Source: Didymodactylos carnosus | Taxonomy: Eukaryota > Rotifera > Eurotatoria > Philodinida > Philodinidae | Direction: 5' to 3' | Length of the DNA stretch: 21,551 nucleotides | NCBI GenBank assembly: GCA_905250885.1 | Contig: CAJNOQ010003067.1 | Location: 1-21,551 of the forward strand | Part shown: piece after piece, positions 9,794 through 20,374 of the stretch | Layout: the number at the start of each line of letters is the position of its first letter | How positions within the stretch are numbered: the stretch's first letter is position 1 | The notes under the pieces: generated by a model | What the model was told of the DNA's origin: nothing | Database searches by the model: none | What the model saw: the letters and a program-made list of their open reading frames with translations, nothing else | Made by a program: the position numbers and the translations under genes

Positions 9794-9800
9794 ACGTCAC
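9791..9800. promoter_or_regulatory. Perfect CRE-like palindrome (CREB/ATF consensus)
   Basis: The 10-bp palindrome gtgacgtcac contains the full CRE octamer tgacgtca. It lies about 390 bp upstream of the possible nicotinamidase start at 9405 and about 990 bp upstream of the one at 8802. A regulatory function is inferred from consensus only, and chance occurrence at the edge of a GT repeat is possible. Confidence 0.3.
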
Positions 9801-11185
9801 AATTGTACTTTTCATTAACTCAATTTTTAATATTTCTTTTTTCTGTTCTCAATTTTCGCATGCGACTACAGATCTACATAAAAATTGAACATGATAAATG
9901 GAACTAATCCTCTGAATTAAATCCAAATTATAGTGTCAATAGAAAAGAAAAAAAAACAGAACATAAAGGATCACGTTGCTTCACAACAGATTCTTAAAAA
10001 GATATTATATAAAGTCTCATTCAAACTATGACAGAGGATATTATATTAAAGGGAAAATAGACAATGAGTCTTTTTTAGTTTACAAATAAAGGAGAAATTT
10101 TCTTTCATTTTAATAGCTTTCTGTGAATTCTTATCAAGAAAAGAACCTAGCATGTCTAGAGAAGGTATCACTTGTAGGCTATCATGTTTTGACCTTCAAA
10201 AAAGATATATTCTGAATCATTGCACGATTCTACAGCAAAAACTGTAATCCGAATTGAAAAAATCGATGTACTTTTTACTAATATTCGAGAAACAGACATC
10301 TTACGGTTTTTTAATGCCATCCAGTATCAAGAGAAGATCTTATTACAACTTCAGGTCTTAAGTTCAGGGATCCTTTAGCAAATATTTTTTAGTGATGAAG
10401 TATAAATTCGATCGTATAGTAGTCGACTTTTGTATGTTGAAGAGATAAGAGAAGGCTGTTATTATTTATATGCTAAATTATTTTCTTATTTCAATATCAG
10501 TACAAGATCCCATAGTATCATCATTTTGTTACGTTAATTTCTTTTCTATATAAATGTCACCAGTAAGGCGTGCATAGTTAAATAGCACATCATATGCAAG
10601 CCATCTGATACCTTCTCATGAACGCGCTGTGAACACCAGTGCACTATTAATAAAATGAAAATAAATGACACGTTGTAGTACGCTGGTTTATTTTATTAAT
10701 ATTCTTAAGTAAACACTTAAATCTCGGCGTGATCTTAGTTAAGGGCGACCTAGATTCTTGGTATTAATAAAAGTTTGTAGCATCGACTGAAGTCTTCGTT
10801 TTGGCACAAGTTTGTCTTAACTTCACGCAACGTGATCTTATGTTAAGCATTGATTTACCACACATCCACTGTTTTCTGTAAGACAACACGCTGAAACAAA
10901 ATAAACGTTGACGTGTTCAGTATGTATTGCAAGCAAAAATAGAATTTTAAGTTTGACTAGGCAAATTCGTGAGGATGTGGGATTTTAATGCGTCGCATTT
11001 CGACACCCCTCATTTGAACGTATGTTTTTTCAGAACTTTGTCATTCGAGTGCGTCTTATCTCACACAGAGTATCATAAAGCAATGAGTTAATTAACATTT
11101 AGAGTTGTTAACTTATATAAATTTTGAACAGTATGATTTTATATCGTTAATAATATCTAAAAATTAATTTTTTTGTCGACTTCGT

Positions 11186-11431
11186 ATGATATCAGGTCTG
11201 CCTTTATTATTATCTCATTTAGTTGTAACAACATATGATGATGTTGTTAATTTATGTCTGTTACATCTAAGAAATGAAATGGAACCATTTTATGATTATT
11301 TTCGTGAGGCATGGTTTAATGTTAATTTTGATATAAATTTATGAAATTTTTATGGACCAAGAAAAATAACTAATAATGATATAGAATTTTGGCATTCATT
11401 CGGTGTTTTTGCTGCTGTAAAACGTGCATGA
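11186..11431 (+). pseudogene. MULE-type transposase C-terminal fragment, broken
   Basis: One frame reads as protein-like sequence over about 80 codons with a single internal TGA at 11342-11344 and a terminal TGA at 11429-11431. Segments such as EMEPFYDYFREAWF and, after the stop, NFYGPRKITNNDIEFWH resemble the region C-terminal to the catalytic core of MULE-like transposases. There a Tyr-Phe rich helix is followed by a Thr-Asn-Asn segment and Trp-His. The TGA sits where a Trp is plausible. No catalytic DDE core, zinc finger or terminal repeats are visible nearby, so this is a relic. Homology is from pattern memory and moderate. Confidence 0.5.
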
Positions 11432-11931
11432 TTTTTTTTCACTGTTTGCCTTATTCAAAGTTTTCCTTTATGCGTACAAAAAAATGCTAAGAAAGGAGAA
11501 TTAGGATCTGCAAAATGAAGATATATTGAAAACAAACAGAAATGTGTTGCAAAAACACACACGCTCAAACTAGAGGCGCTGAAATGATATATATATTTAT
11601 ATAATACAGCTTTATTGAAAACATTTGTACACAAAAAGACTTGCTAGACTAAAGCGTCCCTGGCAAGAAGAACTTATAAAGAACATACAATAAACCTCAT
11701 AGATCAGTAGAAAAATATGAAAGTTACTTTGAATTTGAGTTTTTGAGAAATATCACAATGTAAAAGGGAAGAGCAAACAGAGAGCGCAACAGGACATAGT
11801 AGAAAAATAGTTGAGCTTGATTGTATGATTTCTAGATACAATGCTTGAAGTAGCGAGAAAAATTTACATTGTCGAGTTAAAACTGTTCATTATACACCAT
11901 TAGAAACATTATTGAACAGAGTTTCACTTAC

Positions 11932-12300
11932 ATTTAACATATGAAAAAGTTTGTGAGGAGGACGATTAGCACAAAAAACAGGACGCCGTTGAACAGAAAG
12001 CGTGGGATCATGAAAATATTGAGAAAAGTAAAGAGATTCCATCTTATATTGCATAAACTCAGTTAGTATACCTGGATCAGTACGATGAATCGTTTCCAGC
12101 ATTTTGTCCCAATGAGTATCGACCAGTGGTCACATTGATCTGTATTTAGGAAAACGTTCAAATTCGATATGATAGGGTTCATGCAACTGGTGAAAACGCG
12201 AAACACTTGGTGATTCAACTCCTCGAGTTTCTCCCTGTTTGTGAGTGACAAGACGGGCCAAATATCGAGAACTGAACGCTAGTGAGATCGAATCACGTTT
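11932..12300 (-). pseudogene. Unrecognised broken coding-like exon
   Basis: On the minus strand one frame stays open from 12300 to 11932 apart from a single TGA at 12130-12132. It ends in a perfect donor (atgttaaat then gtaagt). The translation is compositionally normal protein rather than A+T noise, for example TRGVESPSVSRFHQLHEPYH, then LYFSQYFHDPTLSVQRRPVF and CANRPPHKLFHML. I do not recognise the family. Local base composition is richer in G+C than its surroundings. It may be a decayed gene or transposon exon, or a live exon carrying a premature stop. It lies between two transposon-like remnants, which favours a mobile-element origin. Confidence 0.4.
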
Positions 12301-12308
12301 CTAAACAT

Positions 12309-12452
12309 TTACTGCTGGCCACAACGAAAACATTTTGCTGAATCAAACACTCTTTAGTTGTGATCATTAAACATTTGATGGTTAAAACATCGAAAGATGC
12401 GGGCAGCCGGTGAATAAAGTTGAGTCGAGTAGGTTGTACGATCGTAGCTCAT
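12309..12452 (-). pseudogene. Zinc-knuckle (gag/ORF1-like) remnant
   Basis: From an ATG at 12452 the minus strand encodes a frame with one internal stop (TAA, 12354-12356). It includes ARIFRCFNHQMFNDHN and then, after the stop, AKCFRCGQQ before a final TAA. The spacing recalls the paired zinc knuckles of retrotransposon nucleic-acid-binding proteins, but several Cys positions are occupied by other residues. It is too short to classify and may be unrelated to the open frame downstream at 12300-11932. Confidence 0.3.
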
Positions 12453-13011
12453 TTTGACTCATTTTGTTTTGACACTTATAACAAATTTTATAAGCATTTT
12501 ATGTTTTTTGCAACTGGAAAAACGAGCATTTTTGAAATGAGCGATTTCGTTCTTTTTTTCATTAATTGAGAAGAGAGCGACACACAAAATGACGCCAGAA
12601 CAAACCTTCTATCACATACCGTTACTGGGAAAATCAGGAAAAAACGTAACAGCGTTACGTTGGGACAAGCGGATTAGTAGAATTCTCTATTTATGTAAAA
12701 CATCATACGTCGATTTTTGCCTATAAATCGACTCAATGTTAGAAATATCAGTTGTAGAAACAAACGTATTTAAATGTACATCGAACCTGCGTTGTGGTCC
12801 ACGCTCACGCAGATGTGGTAGTCACCGAATATTGTTTGATATAAGCTTTATTTTGCCAGAATATAGTTCACGTGTCTGGATAATTTATGAATTCAAAAGA
12901 GATGTTAAAATCAACTTTTACAGTAAAATCAATTGACAAGATAAATTTGAAATCTGTCCGAATTCAACAAATGTCTGTTACAAATATCGACAAACCCATG
13001 TTTTATTGAAT

Positions 13012-13090
13012 AATTATAAGTTTGCCTGTCAAACTTCGAATTGATATGCAGATATTTCGATTTTCATTTTGTGCAGACAAACTTATAATT
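13012..13090. repeat. 79-bp inverted-repeat element
   Basis: The left end aattataagtttgcctgt (13012-13029) pairs with the reverse complement of 13073-13090. The outer 13 bases match perfectly, with two mismatches further in. Size and symmetry suit a tiny MITE, but no target duplication was identified. Confidence 0.45.
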
Positions 13091-14460
13091 TGTTTTACTA
13101 GGTGAACTCTAAATTTACCTGAATTCTCGTTTTGCCTTCAATTTTTGTTCATGAACTTAAGAATATTTATGAAATGACTGCCGGGATCTTTAAAGAGTCT
13201 ACAAACTAATAGTCCAAAAAGTAGTTACGTCGTATTTCTCCCTACCTCCTTCTATATCTCCTTTATACGTTACAGTTATTTTATTTTAAAAGATGGGCCG
13301 TGAAATTCTCTGCAAAAAACGTGTTACGTATTTTACCGGATAATATAAAAATGATTAGTTACATGAAATTAGTTAGCGATTAAGTGATTAGTTACAAGTG
13401 CGCACTTTTTTTAATCGCTTACATAAGTATCAAGGAATAAGTTTCCTGATGTTGTGAAGTATGCTCTTCCTGATGCATTTCATCCCAATCTGGCATTATG
13501 ATAAAAAGACTGACTTGATTAAAATTCACTGAAAAACAACGAAAATTAGATGATTTTCATTTAGCATATTGAAAAAGAACAAAAGTTACCGAACTTTTCG
13601 CGTTTGGATATAAAAGTGATAATATTTCTCAATTCGATACAATAAAAGGAACTCGAACATATAATGTTTGATTTTTGAACGAGTTGTGCTGATTTTATGC
13701 AATGGTGCGAAACTGCTGGTCGAACATCATATTTTTAGCAAAGCAAATGAAAAGAAAAATATCTCATGTAATCAGTTGTACTCTGGCAGAATTTTGATCA
13801 TATTTAGAACGTAAACTATTCAAGGGCTACAAAATGGCTAGTTAGACTTTTTCGATATTTCAATAGATGAAATATAACTGAAGAAACTGTTTTTTCGGTT
13901 AGAAAGTGAACCACTTTGGATCGTCTGAGTATTTTTCGTGTAGCTATTCACTTTTATATCTTAAATATTCATAAAATACTCAACGCGGTTATTGAGAGAA
14001 TTTGACAGCGTATCTTTTCAAAACAATAATTTTAACGTATAAAGTAGAAATGAGATATAGGTAAAATACTTAGTGACTACTTCTTTTTGGGTCATCCGTT
14101 AAAAGATACTCGTTTTATTACGTTTTATATTTTTTACTGTTCATACTAAAAGCACACGCTCTATACATGCATGATCACTGTATAAAGTGCATGAGAAAGA
14201 AACATGCTCACAGCAAAAGCAAAAACAAACTTTACATATAATCAAGAAAAAAATCAGAAATAAAGCACAAAGAGGTGACAGCAACCTCACAAAACAAGCC
14301 GCTCAGGCAACGATTTAAAATAATCAGGGTTAACTTGTTGCTAATCCAAACCAGATAGAATAGAAACAGGACTGTTTTGGACTTGTTTTTCTTTCAAGTG
14401 AAAAAATATCATACAATGAAATTATATAAGAAGAAAAATCGAGAGTATAAACAAGAGTGA

Positions 14461-14463
<3 letters not shown>

Positions 14464-14501
<38 letters not shown>

Positions 14502-14512
14502 GAGAAAGAAAA
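14464..14512. repeat. (GA)n microsatellite
   Basis: A pure GA tract of about 27 bp is followed by imperfect GAAA/GAGA units. It creates an apparent Ser-Leu repeat frame on the minus strand that is not a gene. Confidence 0.95.
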
Positions 14513-15314
14513 CACCATACCTGAGTATAGCATGGGAATAAACAAACACAAGACAGCAAACCGATGGTGAATTTCATGAATTCGAGAGAACAGAACTAGA
14601 GTGTTTATTTTTTATTAGACAACGAAGATTGATGATTTGTTCAAATTTAAAAAACAGCGGCAAGCTACGATAAAACGTCAGTTTTCGAAAAGCACCAGAC
14701 CAAAGAAACATGTTTTGTCTACTGAAGTACACACACATAGACACAATAGAAGAGAGGCCCAAGAAAAGTGTGCTTATGTTTTTGTTTTCAATTTAACTAA
14801 TATACAGAGAAATGTATGATACAGAATAAGGTATCGTAGTACAGGATTAGGGTTTATGTAGCAGATGCCGAAGAAACGTTAACAGAGACCTACACAAAAA
14901 CAGAAGATTTCATAGTTCAAGAGTTGGGGGTACTCAAAAAATGCTGCAAATGTCTACAGCTGACAAATTCTACCTGATTAATTTTTGTGGAGGATTTTTA
15001 ACAAAAACTATTATTCAGATTAAGAAAACAAAACGAGAATATAATTGTTTTTATATTAGTAAACCTTAGACCTTCAGATACTATACAGGAAGCGATAAAC
15101 ACATGAGAAAATGGGATGAAAATGTTTTGAGCAAGACGTCAACAATTTTTCTTGAGCTAAACGTCAGCTAATTCAGTTTACATCCTATTTAATTATAATG
15201 ATGAAGAATTTGGTGTCTAAATAGTGTTCAGTAAAAAGATGAAAGTAACTCAGACGCTTTAACGAACAAACCAACGAAATCTTGATTAAAAATCACATAT
15301 ACACAAACAGCTTC

Positions 15315-16881
<1,567 letters not shown>

Positions 16882-16912
16882 CAAAATATCCGTTTACCAG
16901 TTCCAGTGCCAG

Positions 16913-16914
16913 CT
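16913..16914 (-). promoter_or_regulatory. Candidate leader/5'-UTR splice acceptor of AMMECR1
   Basis: On the minus strand tgcctattttag is followed by a 31-base leader and then the ATG at 16881. The AG is well formed and the leader contains no other ATG. It could mark spliced-leader addition or a 5'-UTR intron. It is consensus-based inference. Confidence 0.4.
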
Positions 16915-18850
16915 AAAATAGGCAAAATCAATTTTACCAGGAGAACAGAGTGCTCAACGTATTCAAGTAAAAAGCAGAACAAATACGCATTAGAGATGTC
17001 AAGTGACCGTTAGATTCTCCAGCAACTGGCGAGTTACCAGTTAGAAAATTAACTGGTAACTATTGTCACTTTTAGTTACTACTAAAGCTACTATTGGGTT
17101 TCTTCCGAGTTACTTTCAACGGTAATTCATGAGTAACTTGAAAACTACGATAATTTTGTAGTTAAAACCGATAACTCTATAGTTATAATTACTAGTCACT
17201 TTTTCACTCAGTTCATTACTGTTTGGTAACTGAAAGTAACAGTAACTGTAACGCCTATAACATAAATATTGTAGTATCTAAAAGCACATCTTCTTTTAAC
17301 CTAACAACTTACTCGAACTTCGTTATAAAGTAGAATAAATTTCAGAATGTACACATAAAAATCCGCCTAAAATAGTAAAGTAAATAGTGAAATATTAATT
17401 TTGTTTTCCATGTAAAAAAAAACGTACTCACTATTCGGATCTTATGAGCCGAACATGAACTAAGACATGGAAGGAAGAATAATCTAGAATAAAAAAGAAA
17501 TGAGCATTATCGATTCATGCAAGTAGTAGAATGCTTGTTAGTCAAATAACGTGCAAAACTAGAAGCGAGACAATAAATATATTATTAGTCACTGTGATTC
17601 ATTACTCAAATATGATTATTTTTTAACTAAAAAAAAATTACACGCAGATCCACGTGATCATGTGTCAGGTATATAACATACATTCGTACAATTTATTTAA
17701 TGATATTTTTGTTTACGACAATGAAGCATTGTGAATATGTCATCACAGTAGGTCTATTATAGCATACTAGTATATAAAAATAAAATATTTTTTAAAAGAA
17801 CACCATTTCTTGTGATCTAATAAAAGTCAGCTTTCTGTGGCATCAGGGCGACGATCGACTATGATGGCGTTTAAGCAAAGATGTAGAGTTTGGGTAATTT
17901 TATAAGTTTGCGCTCTTTCTTTCTGTTAAATCGAATATAATCTTATAAACTGATAGAACGTGTGAACTGTTGCCACTTCAGACTTGCTCCTCAAAAATCT
18001 CAATGCTCATTTCGTCAACTTGCTTTCATCATATTAGAATATAAAGTGGGTCTTTTATCTCTCTCTCACTTTCTGCTTTGATTTTATTTTTATTGGATGA
18101 ATGTCATACGTTTTTCTTTGCGATGCTCAAGGCAAATGTTTTTTTTAGAAAAAAGAAAAAAAAATGTCATATTGGAGACATATAAGAAATAGTAAATAAA
18201 TCAGATGTTTTTCTCCTGTTCTTTATCTAAGAAAAAACTTACTTTCTCTATCAGAGAAAAAACAGTGTCTGAATCATACGAAAAAGAAAATAAATAGCTT
18301 TTTTAAAGCCCAATCTAACAACAAACTATTTTAAAAAAATTGCAAATGTAGTCAGTCAATCCTTTTCACTTCACTTACAAAAGCATTACCTCAAATGAGT
18401 AATCACTTTTGATGTCCGATGACTCAAAAAATCATCGAAGTAACCAAACTGAATCGAAAAAGGCATGACTGTTTCATTGTATTCGTTTCTACTGTTCTTG
18501 ATTAACTTATGATTAATGGAAACAATATAAAAATGTACTTATATTCAACTACGAACAGATGTTTCACATATTTCGTCACAGACATAAAGCTAAAGTATGA
18601 TACTAATAAAACTATAATAAAAAAAATAGGTGAAGTGCTAAGACAGTATACTTTCGAAAGATATGAATGAGACTTTAAATAAAAACCTGTATATTCCTTT
18701 ATAAAGTACTACAAATTATCAAATGGTTAAATGTTTTAACACCAATCAGCTATTTGTATCGATGTCTAAGAGATGTCTAAGTTTTGCAGATTTATTCTAG
18801 ACTACCGTATAACTTACCTTTCAACAATGATAAAAAGAAATTTATATCAA
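16915..18850. other. Intergenic region upstream of AMMECR1
   Basis: No coding frame is supported. The region holds the GTAAC/GTTAC-rich repeat (16992-17262) and otherwise unstructured A+T-rich DNA. The AMMECR1 promoter presumably lies near its start, but no core element could be assigned. Confidence 0.5.
16992..17262. repeat. Degenerate repeat rich in GTAAC/GTTAC motifs
   Basis: Across about 270 bp the pentamers gtaac, gttac and their close variants recur in both orientations, for example gagttaccagtt, aactggtaac, gagttac, ggtaactgaaag and gtaacagtaactgtaac. The left edge, agagatgtcaagt, resembles hAT-type ends. It looks like an interspersed element that can fold extensively on itself, but no clean terminal repeat or target duplication was found. 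Confidence 0.5.
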
Positions 18851-19263
18851 AACTTAACGACAGATAACAAACGTGTATAAACAGATTATACAAAAAAACA
18901 TCAGAATTTCGAAAGTAAACACTAAAGCCAGGAAAGCCAATTATTCATGAAAACTAATCGTTTGTAAAGCTAATCCTTTTATTCTAAAAAAAAAAGCTTT
19001 TCAGTTTGCTGTCATTAAATTTTCCTCGCTAAACATCAGTGAAATGAACTTTTATGGAACTTAACGACAGATAACAAACGTGTATAAACAGATTATACAA
19101 AAAAACATCAGAATTTCGAAAGTAAACACTAAAGCCAGGAAAGCCAATTATTCATGAAAACTAATCGTTTGTAAAGCTAATCCTTTTATTCTAAAAAAAA
19201 AGCTTTTCAGTTTGCTGTCATTAAATTTTCCTCGCTAAACATCAGTGAAATGAACTTTTATGG
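18851..19263. repeat. 207-bp segment in two tandem copies, virtually identical
   Basis: Copy 1 (18851-19057, 207 bp) and copy 2 (19058-19263, 206 bp) match base for base as far as I could read. The exception is one A in a homopolymer run (10 A versus 9 A). Both begin aacttaacgacagataacaa, and the DNA after copy 2 resumes with aacttaa. The duplicated interval is thus bounded by 7-bp microhomology. It contains no gene. Confidence 0.95.
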
Positions 19264-20292
19264 AACTTAATCTATACTATGAGAATAATCTAAAGACAAT
19301 GTTTTTACTTTATTCTTTTTATTTTGCGTAAGTAACATAATAGAAAGTTAACAATTCCAATACAAAGCAAAGTGAGGGGCAATCTATTTAAAAAAATAAC
19401 AGAATTCATCAATTTTTCCTCGAAATACAGCGCACAGTGTGAGAAAGAACAAAAAACCAACGGTTGTTCGATTTCACCTTTACATAGCCACTATAGCTGT
19501 TCAAATCATCCTCTCGTGTAATTGATAACCGTTGTTCATCACTTATGCAACTGTATCACTGGTTTTTTTAAGCTATTATTTGAAATAAAGTCATAGTATT
19601 TGCCCTCTATTTGCTTTACACTTTTGCGTATTGATAATGACTAAATATTATATCAGTTATTATTAAATAGCTGTTTCCGATGAAATTGTCTTATATACTT
19701 CAATTAAGGAAAGTACATTTTTCATACAAATTGATTTACTGAAGAGAAAGTGATAAAAATATTGCAAACGACTCGACACGTTGAATGAAAGAAGCTGAGT
19801 TATTGATCTAAACCAGACTTTCGAGGGATCAATCGAGTGGTCGAAATAATGCCTCTCGCCTCTCGCAAGCTTACTTTGAGGACTCGATTTTCATTTTCCG
19901 AGGGACTCGGATACTCTCGACTGATTTTTTTTTTGTCTGCGCATGACAGGCATAATCAATGAAACGATTTCCTGTACAGTTTGAACCGAAAACTATGTAA
20001 AATCAAAAACACTATTATGATATTTCGAATTCCACCGGATGCAACGATTGATGTACTACTATCGTGGTTGCTGTTTGTTTCGTGTTGATTCCGCAACTGC
20101 AGGCGAATGTCTAAAATAAAGTATGAAAAAACGTACCTTAAGCTATTGACCCTTAAAGTGTGATCAAAGATCTGAGTAGATGATTCAAATCTGTTAGCAT
20201 TACGTTTATGAACGATACTGACCAAAAAAATAATGGATACAAATATCGAAATAGTGCTTGACGTGATTTAGTCACGTTTTTTGTTTGCATTC
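19264..20292. other. Noncoding intergenic DNA
   Basis: No supported gene was found. A 89-codon minus-strand frame (19956-20225) has no recognisable domain and is treated as chance. Around 19820-19925 short CTCGA/TCGAG-containing motifs (ctctcgcctctcgc, gaggactcga, gagggactcgg) recur and may be remnants of a repeat. Confidence 0.4.
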
Positions 20293-20300
20293 CTAGTTGC

Positions 20301-20366
20301 CAGAGATGGACAAGTCAAGTCTTTTCTGACTTGAGACTTGAGAAATATCTGACTTGCTCATCTCTG
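20301..20366. mobile_element. 66-bp hAT-type MITE
   Basis: The terminal inverted repeats cagagatggacaagtca and, reverse-complemented at the right end, cagagatgagcaagtca match at 15 of 17 positions. The CAGAGATG start is typical of hAT-superfamily ends. The element is flanked by ctagttgc (20293-20300) and ctatttgc (20367-20374). This is an 8-bp target-site duplication with one mismatch, and 8 bp is the hAT hallmark. There is no coding capacity. Confidence 0.75.
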
Positions 20367-20374
20367 CTATTTGC

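Larger units (their letters stand above)
9406..11185. other. Intergenic region upstream of nicotinamidase
   Basis: No convincing coding frame was found. The first few hundred bases presumably contain the nicotinamidase promoter. Visible structure includes gtttcact/agtgaaac arms near 9525-9558, the (AT)n(GT)n tract with a CRE palindrome, and an 11-bp perfect inverted repeat attaataaaat (10646-10656 with 10690-10700). 10.5-11.1 kb is less A+T-rich but has no readable gene. Confidence 0.5.
12453..15314. other. Intergenic, noncoding, with small palindromes
   Basis: No supported gene was found. A 66-codon plus-strand frame at 12736-12936 has some Cys/Arg-rich content (KCTSNLRCGPRSRRCG) but no recognisable family, splice partner or conserved context. 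Short structures include a perfect 8-bp hairpin aacgtaac/gttacgtt (12643-12661), the inverted repeat at 13012-13090 and a GA microsatellite. A minus-strand ATTAAA at 15188-15193, about 120 bases past the AMMECR1 stop, may serve as its polyadenylation signal. Confidence 0.5.

Noticed and set aside
12063..12251. Minus-strand 62-codon frame MSLTNREKLEELNH and onward
   Set aside because: It is the +1 shadow of the longer protein-like frame at 11932-12300, which ends in a donor site.
13870..13895. Possible hammerhead ribozyme core (ctgaaga followed by aaa)
   Set aside because: The stems required on either side are absent. A scan by eye for the CTGATGA core on both strands found no candidate, although such ribozymes occur in some rotifer retroelements.
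14330..14551. Minus-strand 73-codon frame with a Ser-Leu repeat
   Set aside because: It is produced by the GA dinucleotide tract at 14464-14512, and the remainder has no recognisable features.
19956..20225. Minus-strand 89-codon frame
   Set aside because: Ordinary length for chance in this composition; no domain, start context or supporting exons.
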